A stretch of DNA of 7,647 nt from positions 1 to 7,647 of the forward strand of contig JBBQGU010000194.1 in assembly GCA_038323315.1 (NCBI GenBank). The letters run 5' to 3'. Both the position numbers and the translations under genes were made by a program. This document shows positions 1-6,476 of the stretch, one piece after another (position 1 is the first letter of the stretch; each line of letters starts with the position of its first letter). The notes beneath the pieces were generated by a model. The model ran no database searches, was not told where the DNA came from, and was given only the letters and a program-made list of their open reading frames with translations. This DNA is from Stagnihabitans sp038323315 (lineage in GTDB: Bacteria > Pseudomonadota > Alphaproteobacteria > Rhodobacterales > Rhodobacteraceae).

Positions 1-494
1 GAGGCGCGTTCGTAGAAAACCATCAGCTTTTCGCGTTCCTCAAAGCCCCATAGCGGCGGGGTCAGCGCGCCGACGTCCATGGCTTGGGTCGTGGTGTTCA
101 GCAGGTGGTTCAACACGCGGCCGATCTCGCAGAACAGCACCCGGATCAGGCTGGCGCGGCGCGGCACGGGGGTGCCGGTCAGGCGTTCGATGGCCAGACA
201 CCAGGCATGTTCCTGATTCATCGGTGCCACATAGTCCAACCGGTCGAAATAGGGCAGGTTTTGCAGATAGGTCCGCGATTCCATCAGCTTTTCGGTGCCG
301 CGGTGCAACAGGCCGATATGCGGATCACAGCGTTCGACAATCTCGCCGTCCAGTTCCAGCACCAGACGCAAGACGCCATGTGCGGCAGGGTGTTGCGGGC
401 CGAAGTTGATGTTGAAATTGCGGATGCGCTGTTCGCCCGTCAGCATGTCCTGCGTGCCGTCATCGTAGCTGTTGTTCCGGATATCGCCGTCCAT
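1..494 (-). CDS. nuoD: NADH-quinone oxidoreductase subunit D (partial, N-terminal 164 residues)
   Basis: This is the 49 kDa subunit of respiratory complex I, part of the peripheral arm. With NuoB it forms the quinone-binding pocket next to cluster N2. The translation begins MDGDIRNNSYDDG and continues with family hallmarks: NFGPQHPAAHGVLRL, HIGLLHRGTEKLME, YFDRLDYVAPMNQEH and LLNTTTQAMDVGALTPP. The HPAAHG histidines line the quinone site in characterised homologues. The family is usually about 400 residues, so the C-terminal 60% lies beyond the left edge. The ATG (494-492) shares one base with the TGA of the upstream sulfotransferase gene (TGATG). A GAGG ribosome binding site at 505-502 lies inside that gene's last codons, 7 bases before the ATG. 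This arrangement predicts translational coupling to the sulfotransferase. Identity is certain; only the completeness downstream is unseen. Confidence 0.97.
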   Translation of the reverse strand, partial: MDGDIRNNSYDDGTQDMLTGEQRIRNFNINFGPQHPAAHGVLRLVLELDGEIVERCDPHIGLLHRGTEKLMESRTYLQNLPYFDRLDYVAPMNQEHAWCLAIERLTGTPVPRRASLIRVLFCEIGRVLNHLLNTTTQAMDVGALTPPLWGFEEREKLMVFYERA

Positions 495-1384
495 CACGCA
501 ACCTCACTGTCAAGTTCGGGAAAGGTATCCCATTCCGGCGGCAGACCGTACGTCTGTGCCACGAAAGCATATTGCGGCTTCAGCCAGTCGCGGGCGCGGA
601 CATGCAGGGCGGCAGGCATATCGACCGCCACGCCTTCATGCACGCGTTTGTCCAGCTTGGCGGGATGGTTCGAAAGGCCCAGAAATCCCGTGACCTGCGC
701 CACGCCTGCGGGGGTCAATAACTGCTCATAAAACATGATCAACCGCTTTTCCGCCGCCACGCCCTGAACCAACCGGCCATGGATCGCCTTGTAGTCGCCG
801 CGCTGCGTGACGTCCCTGGCCTTGCCCGCCAGAACCTCGTCAAACTTCGCTTCACAGGCCGCAGCAAACGCCTCGGGCGCGGGTTTGGTGCGGCGAACCA
901 GCATGCGAACATGGCTCCACAACCTTGACACCGGGTCGCGCAACAGGAAAATCCAACGCACATCGGGCGCCAGAGCCGACATTTCGGCAATCCGCGCTGG
1001 CGGCAGCAGGCCATATTCCGGCGTCATCTCACCCACCAACCGCTTGCCCTCGGCCCCGGCCGACAGATAACGCAGATAGGCCGCCGTAGGGGCATCGCCC
1101 GATTGCAGCAGTTTGCGGTATTCCGCGCGGTCACCGATCTGACGCAGAACCCAGGTCGGCCACTTGGCGCGGCCCGTTTCCAACTCGGCCTCGAACGCAG
1201 CAATTTCCTGATCCAGCTTCTTGATACGACCTTTCAGGTTGCCGCCCTCCAGCCGGTCGAAATACTGCATCTCCTTGATGGTGCGCAGATAGGTCTCGGG
1301 GTGTTCGCGCAGGTAGTCGTAAAGCCAGGTGGTCCCGGCCTTTACGGCACCCGCACAGAACAGCATGGTGGGAGCCTGGCTCAC
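494..1384 (-). CDS. Sulfotransferase family protein inserted in the nuo operon
   Basis: This is a 296-residue PAPS-dependent sulfotransferase of the heparan-sulfate/NodH-like type. The 5'-phosphosulfate-binding loop is AGAVKAGTTWLYDYL at residues 11-25, with K15. The KEMQYF segment (38-43) matches the KExxxF-type catalytic region. The 3'-phosphate-binding motif is LLRDPVSRLWSH at 147-158 (R149, S153). GDYKAIHGRL (196-205) and VTGFLGL (231-237) fit the usual C-terminal half. There is no signal peptide or clear membrane helix, so it is probably cytoplasmic. The start is GTG at 1384, three bases after the nuoC stop, with AAGG (1396-1393) eight bases upstream inside nuoC; an ATG 18 bases downstream is a less likely alternative. 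Its stop overlaps the nuoD start. The acceptor substrate cannot be predicted, and nothing in the sequence suggests a complex I role. Base usage resembles its neighbours, so if it was acquired the event is not recent. Confidence 0.9.
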   Translation of the reverse strand: MSQAPTMLFCAGAVKAGTTWLYDYLREHPETYLRTIKEMQYFDRLEGGNLKGRIKKLDQEIAAFEAELETGRAKWPTWVLRQIGDRAEYRKLLQSGDAPTAAYLRYLSAGAEGKRLVGEMTPEYGLLPPARIAEMSALAPDVRWIFLLRDPVSRLWSHVRMLVRRTKPAPEAFAAACEAKFDEVLAGKARDVTQRGDYKAIHGRLVQGVAAEKRLIMFYEQLLTPAGVAQVTGFLGLSNHPAKLDKRVHEGVAVDMPAALHVRARDWLKPQYAFVAQTYGLPPEWDTFPELDSEVA

Positions 1385-1387
1385 GGA

Positions 1388-1975
1388 TCAGGCCTTTTTC
1401 TCGTCGCCCGGCAGAATGTACTCTGCGCCCTCCCAAGGCGACATGAAGTCGAACTGACGGTATTCCTGCACCAGACTGACCGGTTCGTAAACGACGCGCT
1501 TTTGCACCTCGTCGTAACGAACCTCGGTATAGCCTGTGGTCGGGAAATCCTTGCGCAGGGGGTGACCCCGAAAGCCATAGTCGGTCAGGATGCGGCGCAG
1601 ATCAGGGTGGCCGCTGAACAGGATGCCGAACAGGTCGAACACCTCACGTTCAAACCAGTTGGCCGCCGGATAGACGTCGATCAGCGACGGCACCATATCC
1701 GCCTCGCTGACCGCGACCTTGACGCGGATGCGGTGGTTCCGGAACATCGACAAAAAGTGATAGACCATCTGGAACCGCTCGACCGCCTCGGGGTAATCGA
1801 CCGCCGTTATGTCGACCAGGCTGGTGAAATGGCAGTCCGGATCGGATTTCAGAAAGGCCGCCAGCCCGACCAGATCGGCCAGACCGACGGTCAACGTCAA
1901 CTCACCCAACGTCACCGCCGCCGTCACAGGCTGTCTGGCGGCGATCAAAGCCCCGAGTTCGTGCAGATCCATCAT
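1388..1975 (-). CDS. nuoC: NADH-quinone oxidoreductase subunit C
   Basis: This is the 30 kDa subunit of complex I, a peripheral-arm protein without cofactors that packs against NuoD and NuoB. The protein is 195 residues, normal for a separate (unfused) alphaproteobacterial NuoC. The family signature is complete at residues 109-130: ERE-x-FDLFGI-x-FSGHPDLRRIL. It is followed by DYGFRGHPLRKDFP and, near the C-terminus, the usual VYEPVSLVQEYRQFDF block. The sequence offers two adjacent ATG codons (1975 and 1972). The AGGGGGG ribosome binding site overlaps the nuoB stop codon, and the gap from nuoB is six bases. The sulfotransferase gene follows after three bases, and nuoC's last codons carry that gene's ribosome binding site. 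Confidence 0.97.
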   Translation of the reverse strand: MMDLHELGALIAARQPVTAAVTLGELTLTVGLADLVGLAAFLKSDPDCHFTSLVDITAVDYPEAVERFQMVYHFLSMFRNHRIRVKVAVSEADMVPSLIDVYPAANWFEREVFDLFGILFSGHPDLRRILTDYGFRGHPLRKDFPTTGYTEVRYDEVQKRVVYEPVSLVQEYRQFDFMSPWEGAEYILPGDEKKA

Positions 1976-1981
1976 GCCCCC

Positions 1982-2512
1982 CTAACGCACCAAAGTGCCG
2001 GTGCGGCGGATTTTGCGCTGCAATTGCAGGATGCCGTACAGCAGCGCCTCGGCGGTGGGCGGGCAGCCCGGGACATAGATATCCACCGGCACGATCCGGT
2101 CACAGCCCCGCACCACCGAATAGGAATAGTGGTAATACCCGCCGCCATTCGCACAGGACCCCATCGAGATCACATAGCGCGGTTCCGGCATCTGGTCATA
2201 AACCTTGCGCAGCGCCGGGGCCATCTTGTTGGTCAGGGTGCCCGCCACGATCATCAGGTCGGACTGGCGTGGGCTGGCACGCGGTGCCGTGCCAAAGCGT
2301 TCCAGATCATAGCGCGGCATCGAGGTGTGCATCATCTCGACCGCGCAGCAGGCCAGACCAAAGGTCATCCAGTGCAGAGACCCGTTGCGCGCCCAGTTGA
2401 TGATATCCGCGGTCGAGGTCAGCAAGAACCCCTTGTCCTGCAGTTCCGCATTCAGCGCCACGGTGGCGACATCGCGGTCCGGCCCGGCAGCGTTGCCTGT
2501 CATCACGCCCAT
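1982..2512 (-). CDS. nuoB: NADH-quinone oxidoreductase subunit B
   Basis: This is the PSST/20 kDa subunit of complex I. It carries the terminal [4Fe-4S] cluster N2 that passes electrons to quinone at the NuoB-NuoD interface. With the chosen start it has 176 residues. The cluster ligands are all present: the C55-C56 pair in GLACCAVEMM, C120 in MGSCANGGGYY and C150 in YVPGCPPTAEAL. The core is typical and intact (INWARNGSLHWMTFGL, YDLERFGTAPRASPRQSD, NKMAPALRKVYDQMPEPRYV). I place the start at the ATG at 2512 (MGVMTGNAAG) because a GAAGAAGGGGG ribosome binding site ends seven bases upstream. The frame stays open to a GTG at 2533, and an ATG at 2503 overlaps the nuoA stop by one base; both fit the ribosome binding site less well. 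The chosen start overlaps nuoA by 10 bases. Confidence 0.96.
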   Translation of the reverse strand: MGVMTGNAAGPDRDVATVALNAELQDKGFLLTSTADIINWARNGSLHWMTFGLACCAVEMMHTSMPRYDLERFGTAPRASPRQSDLMIVAGTLTNKMAPALRKVYDQMPEPRYVISMGSCANGGGYYHYSYSVVRGCDRIVPVDIYVPGCPPTAEALLYGILQLQRKIRRTGTLVR

Positions 2513-2868
2513 TCCAAGGCCCCCTTCTTCCACTCATACGCAAAGCCCGCCGTCAGAACGGCCAGAAACACCATCATCGACCAGAATGCGACCATGCTGA
2601 TCTGTCCGAATGCGACCGCCCATGGGAACAGGAACGCCACCTCGAGGTCAAAGATGATGAACAGGATCGACACCAGGTAGAACCGCACATCGAACTTCAT
2701 CCGGGCATCGTCAAACGCGTTGAAACCGCACTCATAGGCCGACAGCTTTTCGGGGTCGGGATGCCGCACCGCAATCAGCGCTGCCGCCAGCATCAGCAAA
2801 AGGCCAAGGCCGGTGGCCACAGCTAGCAAAACCAGAATGGGCATGTAGTCGCGCAGAAGACTATCCAC
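2503..2868 (-). CDS. nuoA: NADH-quinone oxidoreductase subunit A
   Basis: This is a small membrane subunit of complex I (ND3 homologue) at the junction of the membrane and peripheral arms. It has 121 residues with three predicted helices at about 9-33, 62-83 and 92-112. The conserved loop after helix 1 reads PDPEKLSAYECGFNAFDDAR, with the conserved cysteine C47, and helix 2 contains FDLEVAFLFPW. The C-terminus GFAYEWKKGALEWA is characteristic of Rhodobacter-type NuoA. I chose GTG at 2868 (MDSLLRDYMPIL) because a perfect AAGGAG at 2880-2875 sits six bases upstream. A longer reading from TTG at 2883 would put that ribosome binding site inside the gene, so it is rejected. This is the first gene of the operon, about 50 bases downstream of the predicted transcription start. 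Confidence 0.95.
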   Translation of the reverse strand: MDSLLRDYMPILVLLAVATGLGLLLMLAAALIAVRHPDPEKLSAYECGFNAFDDARMKFDVRFYLVSILFIIFDLEVAFLFPWAVAFGQISMVAFWSMMVFLAVLTAGFAYEWKKGALEWA

Positions 2869-2920
2869 GAAGGGCTCCTTCAACCGTAGTGCCGGGCAAA
2901 GGCCATTGCCGCCCCGGTCT

Positions 2921-2966
2921 TGAGGCTGGTTTAGCGCCCCACCTGTCCGGGGTCAACCAAGCCTCA
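2921..2966. repeat. Imperfect inverted repeat over the nuo promoter
   Basis: The left arm TGAGGCTGGTT (2921-2931) is complementary to the right arm AACCAAGCCTCA (2955-2966) apart from one extra A at 2959. That gives eleven paired positions around a 23-base centre, which itself holds a CCCC/GGGG pairing. The arms cover the predicted -10 and -35 boxes, so the dyad could be an operator. It could also be chance in GC-rich DNA; no known regulator box is recognised. Confidence 0.4.
2928..2956 (-). promoter_or_regulatory. Candidate sigma-70 promoter for the nuo operon
   Basis: On the minus strand, a TTGACC -35 box (2956-2951) is followed by a 17-base spacer and a TAAACC -10 box (2933-2928). The -35 matches consensus at five of six positions and the -10 at three of six. 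Transcription would start near 2920, leaving a leader of about 50 bases before the nuoA GTG with its AAGGAG. It is the best-spaced candidate I found in the divergent region. Both boxes lie inside an imperfect dyad. Confidence 0.5.
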
Positions 2967-3046
2967 CGGCATTTCGCACCTGCAGCACATCAATTGCCAT
3001 GTATCGGATTGTCGCAGCCCGACGCTCGGTCTTGGGCGGGTTGCCC

Positions 3047-3093
3047 TTGTCTGGTCGCCCCCTGCCCCCATATCGGAACGACCTTAACCGGAG
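3047..3093 (+). promoter_or_regulatory. Weak promoter candidate and ribosome binding site for creA
   Basis: TTGTCT (3047-3052), a 16-base spacer and CATATC (3069-3074) form a weak sigma-70-like pair upstream of creA. The ribosome binding site is clearer: GGAG at 3090-3093, six bases before the ATG at 3100. The promoter boxes match consensus at only four and three positions, so the true promoter may be elsewhere in 2970-3080. Confidence 0.3.
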
Positions 3094-3099
3094 TGTCCG

Positions 3100-3573
3100 A
3101 TGCGCGCCCTTGCCCTTTGCCTGGCCCTGTCTGCGACCGTCCTGTCCGCGCTGGCCCTGCCCGCCGCAGCGCAGGAGGTTGGCCGCATCGGCGTCGACTG
3201 GGTCGGCAATGACATCGTGATCGAGGCGATCCCCGACCCCAAGGTGCAGGGCGTAACCTGCCATGTCGCCTATTTCGACCGCTCGTTCATCGACCGGCTG
3301 TCGAATGGCAATTTCTTTGAAGACCCCTCGAATTCATCCATCGCGTGCCGACAGACCGGGCCGATTGCGGTGGGGGATATCGACCTGTCGGCGGGGGGCG
3401 AGGATGTGTTCAGCCGGTCCCGCTCGATCATCTTCAAATCGCTGATGGTGACACGGGTTTTTGACTCGAAAAATCAGGTGCTGATCTATCTGACCCATGC
3501 GGCAGAGTTGACCAACGGCTCGGCCAAGATGTCGATCTCGACCGTGCCGTTGTATGGGTCGGTCAAGGTATAG
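3100..3573 (+). CDS. creA: CreA family secreted protein
   Basis: This 157-residue protein matches the CreA family, whose E. coli member is encoded next to the creBCD regulatory genes and whose biochemical role is unknown. Residues 1-24 form a signal peptide (MRAL, a hydrophobic stretch, then a PAAA cleavage site before QE), so the mature protein should be periplasmic. Family features are DPKVQGVTCHVAYFD (46-60), DPSNSSIACRQTGPI (75-89) and EDVFSRSRSIIFKSL (101-115), followed by RVFDSKNQVLIYL. The two cysteines C54 and C83 are the conserved pair and could form a disulfide. The length is normal. There is no creB, creC or creD here; the gene stands alone, divergent from nuoA. Its last 11 bases overlap the end of the convergent membrane-protein gene. 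Confidence 0.9.
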   Translation: MRALALCLALSATVLSALALPAAAQEVGRIGVDWVGNDIVIEAIPDPKVQGVTCHVAYFDRSFIDRLSNGNFFEDPSNSSIACRQTGPIAVGDIDLSAGGEDVFSRSRSIIFKSLMVTRVFDSKNQVLIYLTHAAELTNGSAKMSISTVPLYGSVKV

Positions 3574-3955
3574 CCGGGCTCACCGCCACAATACCCGCAC
3601 AGACCAGCATCAACAGGATTTGCGGCAGCCACAGCGCCCGCTCGGCGGCACTGGGCGTGGCGATATGCTGGATCACGCCGACACACAGCATCCCAACCAC
3701 CCCCCAGATCGCCCAGAACGGCAGGCCCCATGCCACGATCCCTGCGCGGGCCAGAACCACCGCCGCCAGCCCCGCCACCAGCCCCAGCGACACGAGCGAG
3801 GCGACACGACCCTCGGGCGGCAAGACGCCATCCCAGCGTCCGCCCATCGTCAGATGACCCCAAGGCGCGCCCAGCACGACACTTGCGTGAAAGGCGCACA
3901 CCACCACTGTCAGCGCGAGATAGACCCAAGCCGCAACAGACCCGAGCGTCGTCAC
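3563..3955 (-). CDS. Small four-helix integral membrane protein
   Basis: This is a hypothetical 130-residue protein with four predicted membrane helices at about 8-28, 50-69, 75-96 and 109-126. The loop after helix 1 is distinctive: LGAPWGHLTMGGRWDGVLPP at residues 28-47, then R50. I recall similar GAPWG...MGG...GVLPP..R loops in small membrane proteins of unknown function in many bacteria, but I cannot name the family with certainty. The start is GTG (3955-3953), which overlaps the TGA of the upstream aminotransferase gene in a GTGA quartet. That implies translational coupling and membership of the same transcript. The 3' end overlaps creA on the opposite strand by 11 bases. Its function is unknown; a role alongside the aminotransferase or exporter is only suggested by position. 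Confidence 0.8.
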   Translation of the reverse strand: MTTLGSVAAWVYLALTVVVCAFHASVVLGAPWGHLTMGGRWDGVLPPEGRVASLVSLGLVAGLAAVVLARAGIVAWGLPFWAIWGVVGMLCVGVIQHIATPSAAERALWLPQILLMLVCAGIVAVSPAIP

Positions 3956-5181
3956 TGAACCACCGGTGCCACGACCCCTTCAGGTTCCGGCCCCTGCCCC
4001 ACCCCCAAGGCCTCCTCACGGATGATCCGTGCGATCAGGGCGCAATCTTGCACCGAAAAGGTCAGGGGCACCCGCATGTCGACCAACCCCGCCAGAATGC
4101 GGTCGGTCTGCGGCAGGCTTTGCGGCTCGGCATAGTGCCAATGGTCATAGCGGCTGGTAAAGGCGACGGGCTGATCTGCGCCGAACCATTTCAACTCGAC
4201 CCCGCGCGCCAGGGTGCGGGTCAGGAACAGGCCGATCCGCGCCCTGGACCAGTCGGCCAGCCGGAACTGAAAGGAGGAGCCGACGAACCGCTCGACCGCT
4301 GGCCGGTGGATCAGCGTCACACCTGCAACACCCGCCAGACCCGCCTCCAACGCCCGATACCGCGCCCCCCAGCGGTCCACGCGATCAGGCAACAGCCGCA
4401 ATTGCGGCCGCAGGATCGCCGCGCGCAGATTGTCCATCCGGCCACTGACATTCGGCGTCACCATCCGCACGGCAGCAAACGCCTCGGGCGGGGGGGCGGC
4501 ACGGTGCGCGGCATACAACATATACGACCCCGACAGCAGCACCGCCCGCGCCATCAGATCGGCATCGTCCGAGATCAGAAAGCCGCCCTCCCCCGAATTG
4601 ACATGCTTGTAGGTCTGCATCGAATAGCAGCCGACGACGCCGTGCCGCCCCGACGCGACGCCGTCCCAACTGCCGCCCATCGTATGCGCGCAATCCTCGA
4701 CCACCCGCAGGCCCAGCCTGTCGCACAGCGCCATCAGCGCGGCCATATCGCAGACGTGGCCGCGCATATGGCTCAGCAGCAGCACCCGCGCACCACTGGA
4801 CAGCGCCTTGGCCTCCAGATCGGCGAAGTCCAGCACCAGATCGTCGGTCACCTCGACAAAGACCGGCCTGGCGCCGACCGAGGCAATCGCCCCCGGCACC
4901 GGGGCCAGCGTAAAGCCATTGCTCAGCACCGCATCGCCCGCAATCACCCCCAAGGCGCGCAGGGCGCAGCCCATGGCGTAACCGCCCGACGCGACGGCAA
5001 GGCAATAGTTTGCCCCCGTCAAGGCGGCAAACTCCTCCTCCAGCAAAACCGTCTCGGCCACCTCGCCGGGGGCGACGTTATAGCGGTGCAGGCGGCCATG
5101 CTGCAAAACCGCCATGGCGGCGGCGATCCCCGCGTCGGGGATCGGCTCATGCTGGGTGAAACTGCCGGCAAACTTTTCCAT
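3952..5181 (-). CDS. DegT/DnrJ/EryC1/StrS-type PLP-dependent aminotransferase
   Basis: This is a 409-residue fold-type I PLP enzyme of the DegT/DnrJ/EryC1/StrS family. Members usually transfer an amino group to keto-sugar nucleotides, or to other carbonyl compounds in antibiotic, lipopolysaccharide and cyclitol pathways. Visible features in order are LTGANYCLAVASGGYAM (54-70, cofactor-phosphate region), VVEDCAHTMGG (160-170, with D163 to contact the pyridine nitrogen), and SMQTYKHVNSGEGGFLISDD (187-206). The last includes K192 as the Schiff-base lysine and the GEGG turn. It is probably active. The ATG at 5181 has AAAGG five bases upstream. The gene follows an MFS exporter by 32 bases and overlaps the next membrane-protein gene by four. 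No sugar-nucleotide dehydratase or glycosyltransferase is nearby, so the substrate is open. It could equally be a family member with a non-sugar substrate. Confidence 0.9.
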   Translation of the reverse strand: MEKFAGSFTQHEPIPDAGIAAAMAVLQHGRLHRYNVAPGEVAETVLLEEEFAALTGANYCLAVASGGYAMGCALRALGVIAGDAVLSNGFTLAPVPGAIASVGARPVFVEVTDDLVLDFADLEAKALSSGARVLLLSHMRGHVCDMAALMALCDRLGLRVVEDCAHTMGGSWDGVASGRHGVVGCYSMQTYKHVNSGEGGFLISDDADLMARAVLLSGSYMLYAAHRAAPPPEAFAAVRMVTPNVSGRMDNLRAAILRPQLRLLPDRVDRWGARYRALEAGLAGVAGVTLIHRPAVERFVGSSFQFRLADWSRARIGLFLTRTLARGVELKWFGADQPVAFTSRYDHWHYAEPQSLPQTDRILAGLVDMRVPLTFSVQDCALIARIIREEALGVGQGPEPEGVVAPVVQ

Positions 5182-5213
5182 CGCAACCTTTGTTCAATGC
5201 CTCGCAGCCTGCA

Positions 5214-6470
5214 TCAACCGGCAACCTGAACCTTGGCGATAGGTGGCCTGATCAGCGCCATGAACAAGCCCAATGTTACCACCAGCCCCCCCGCCGCCAC
5301 AAAATACGCGACCGATGGCGATTGGAACGGGGCGGCCTCGCTCAGGAAATAGCCGAAGATCTGGCTGAAAAATACCGTCCCCGCCAAAGCCGCCACATTC
5401 ATCACGGCAGAGATGCCGCCCTGCAACTCGCCTTGGGCATTTTCGGGCACGGCTTTGGTCATCCTGGCTTGCAACAGAGGCATGACAAACCCCTCTGGCG
5501 CGTGGATGAACATCATGATGATCACCACCGGCAAGGAAGCCGCCAGCCCATAGCCAAGGGCACCGATCACCGAAAACACCAGCCCGACCACCAGCAGGCG
5601 GTATTCGCCATATCGCTTGACCAAAGGTCCGATCAGCCCGCCCTGCACCGCCGCCGTGACGATGCCAAAGACGGCCAGCGACACCCCGATCATTGCGGGC
5701 GACCAGCCAAACTTGGCAATGCCCCAAAACGACCAGATCGCCTGATAGACCGAGGCGCAAAAGAAAAAGGTGAACAGCACCACGCACAACGGCACCACGC
5801 CTTGATAGCTTTTGAACACCTTGAACGCCCCGAACGGATTGGCGCGGGCCAGCTCAAAGGGTCTGCGGTTGGCAGGGTCCAGCGTTTCGGGCAGAACGAA
5901 CCAGCCATAGACCAGATTGATCCCCGAGATCGCTGCGGCCACATAAAACGGCACGCGCGGCCCGAACTCGCCCAATAGCCCGCCAATCGCCGGGCCCAGC
6001 ACAAAGCCGAGGCCAAAGGCAGCCCCGATCAGACCGAAATAGCGCGCCCGCTCCTCGGGTTCCGTGATGTCGGCGATATAGGCATTGGCGATGATCCAGG
6101 ACGCGCCACAGACGCCCGAAATCAGGCGTGCCACGAACAGCCATTCCAGATTGGGCGCCATGGCCTGCAGGATATTGTCCAGGCCCAACCCCAGAATGGA
6201 CAGCAACAGCAGGGGCCTGCGGCCAAAGCGGTCCGACAGGTTGCCCATCAGCGGCCCGAACAGAAACTGCCCGACGGAATAGGCAAAGAACATCCAGCCC
6301 CCGATGATCGAGGCTTCGGCCAGCGACATCTGACCCACCTCTTCGATCAAACTGGGCAGGACGGGGATGACGATGCCAAAGCCGACCATGTCCAGAAAGA
6401 CCGTGATCAGGACGAACAGGATGGCATGGCGCGAGGGCGGGCGGCGGAGCGTTTGTCGTGGGGAATCCAT
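5214..6470 (-). CDS. Tet-like MFS efflux transporter (DHA1 family)
   Basis: This is a 418-residue, twelve-helix major facilitator of the drug:H+ antiporter DHA1 group, most like the TetA/TCR branch. It has FLDMVGFGIVIPVLP in helix 1 (25-39) and motif A GNLSDRFGRR (76-85) between helices 2 and 3. The helix 4 segment ARLISGVCGASW...AYIADIT includes R115. The helix 5 motif C is GFVLGPAIGG (155-164). All are hallmarks of proton-driven exporters. No tetR-type regulator adjoins it, and similarity to TetA does not establish tetracycline as substrate. ATG at 6470 is the first start after an in-frame TAG 12 bases upstream, and the next methionine lies inside helix 1, so the start is secure. No Shine-Dalgarno sequence is visible. 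It probably begins the transcript that includes the aminotransferase and small membrane-protein genes. Confidence 0.9.
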   Translation of the reverse strand: MDSPRQTLRRPPSRHAILFVLITVFLDMVGFGIVIPVLPSLIEEVGQMSLAEASIIGGWMFFAYSVGQFLFGPLMGNLSDRFGRRPLLLLSILGLGLDNILQAMAPNLEWLFVARLISGVCGASWIIANAYIADITEPEERARYFGLIGAAFGLGFVLGPAIGGLLGEFGPRVPFYVAAAISGINLVYGWFVLPETLDPANRRPFELARANPFGAFKVFKSYQGVVPLCVVLFTFFFCASVYQAIWSFWGIAKFGWSPAMIGVSLAVFGIVTAAVQGGLIGPLVKRYGEYRLLVVGLVFSVIGALGYGLAASLPVVIIMMFIHAPEGFVMPLLQARMTKAVPENAQGELQGGISAVMNVAALAGTVFFSQIFGYFLSEAAPFQSPSVAYFVAAGGLVVTLGLFMALIRPPIAKVQVAG

Positions 6471-6476
6471 GCCAAA

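Noticed and set aside
84..731. A 215-codon open frame on the plus strand opposite nuoD and the sulfotransferase
   Set aside because: It is antisense to two well-supported genes and has no domain or convincing ribosome binding site.
1103..2680. A 525-codon open frame on the plus strand across the nuo genes
   Set aside because: It is antisense to nuoA, nuoB, nuoC and the sulfotransferase, whose identities are clear. The translation is rich in His, Arg and Gln with no domain, as expected for the reverse frame of GC-rich genes.
871..4489. A shared stretch GCAGCAAACGCCTCGGGCG in the sulfotransferase and aminotransferase genes
   Set aside because: Both copies encode a PEAFAA peptide in unrelated proteins with the same preferred codons. 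The match stops at once on either side, so it is chance rather than a repeat.
3730..5229. A 499-codon open frame on the plus strand
   Set aside because: It lies opposite the aminotransferase and the small membrane protein. Its composition is dominated by Arg, Pro, His and Gln and shows no recognisable motif.
5190..5978. A 262-codon open frame on the plus strand opposite the MFS gene
   Set aside because: It is a shadow of the transporter gene, with His/Gln/Arg-rich low-complexity translation and no conserved features.
5214..6470. Acquired tetracycline resistance gene
   Set aside because: The transporter shares TetA-branch motifs, but there is no divergent tetR and no mobile element, and base use matches its neighbours. 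It is better called a chromosomal exporter of unknown substrate.
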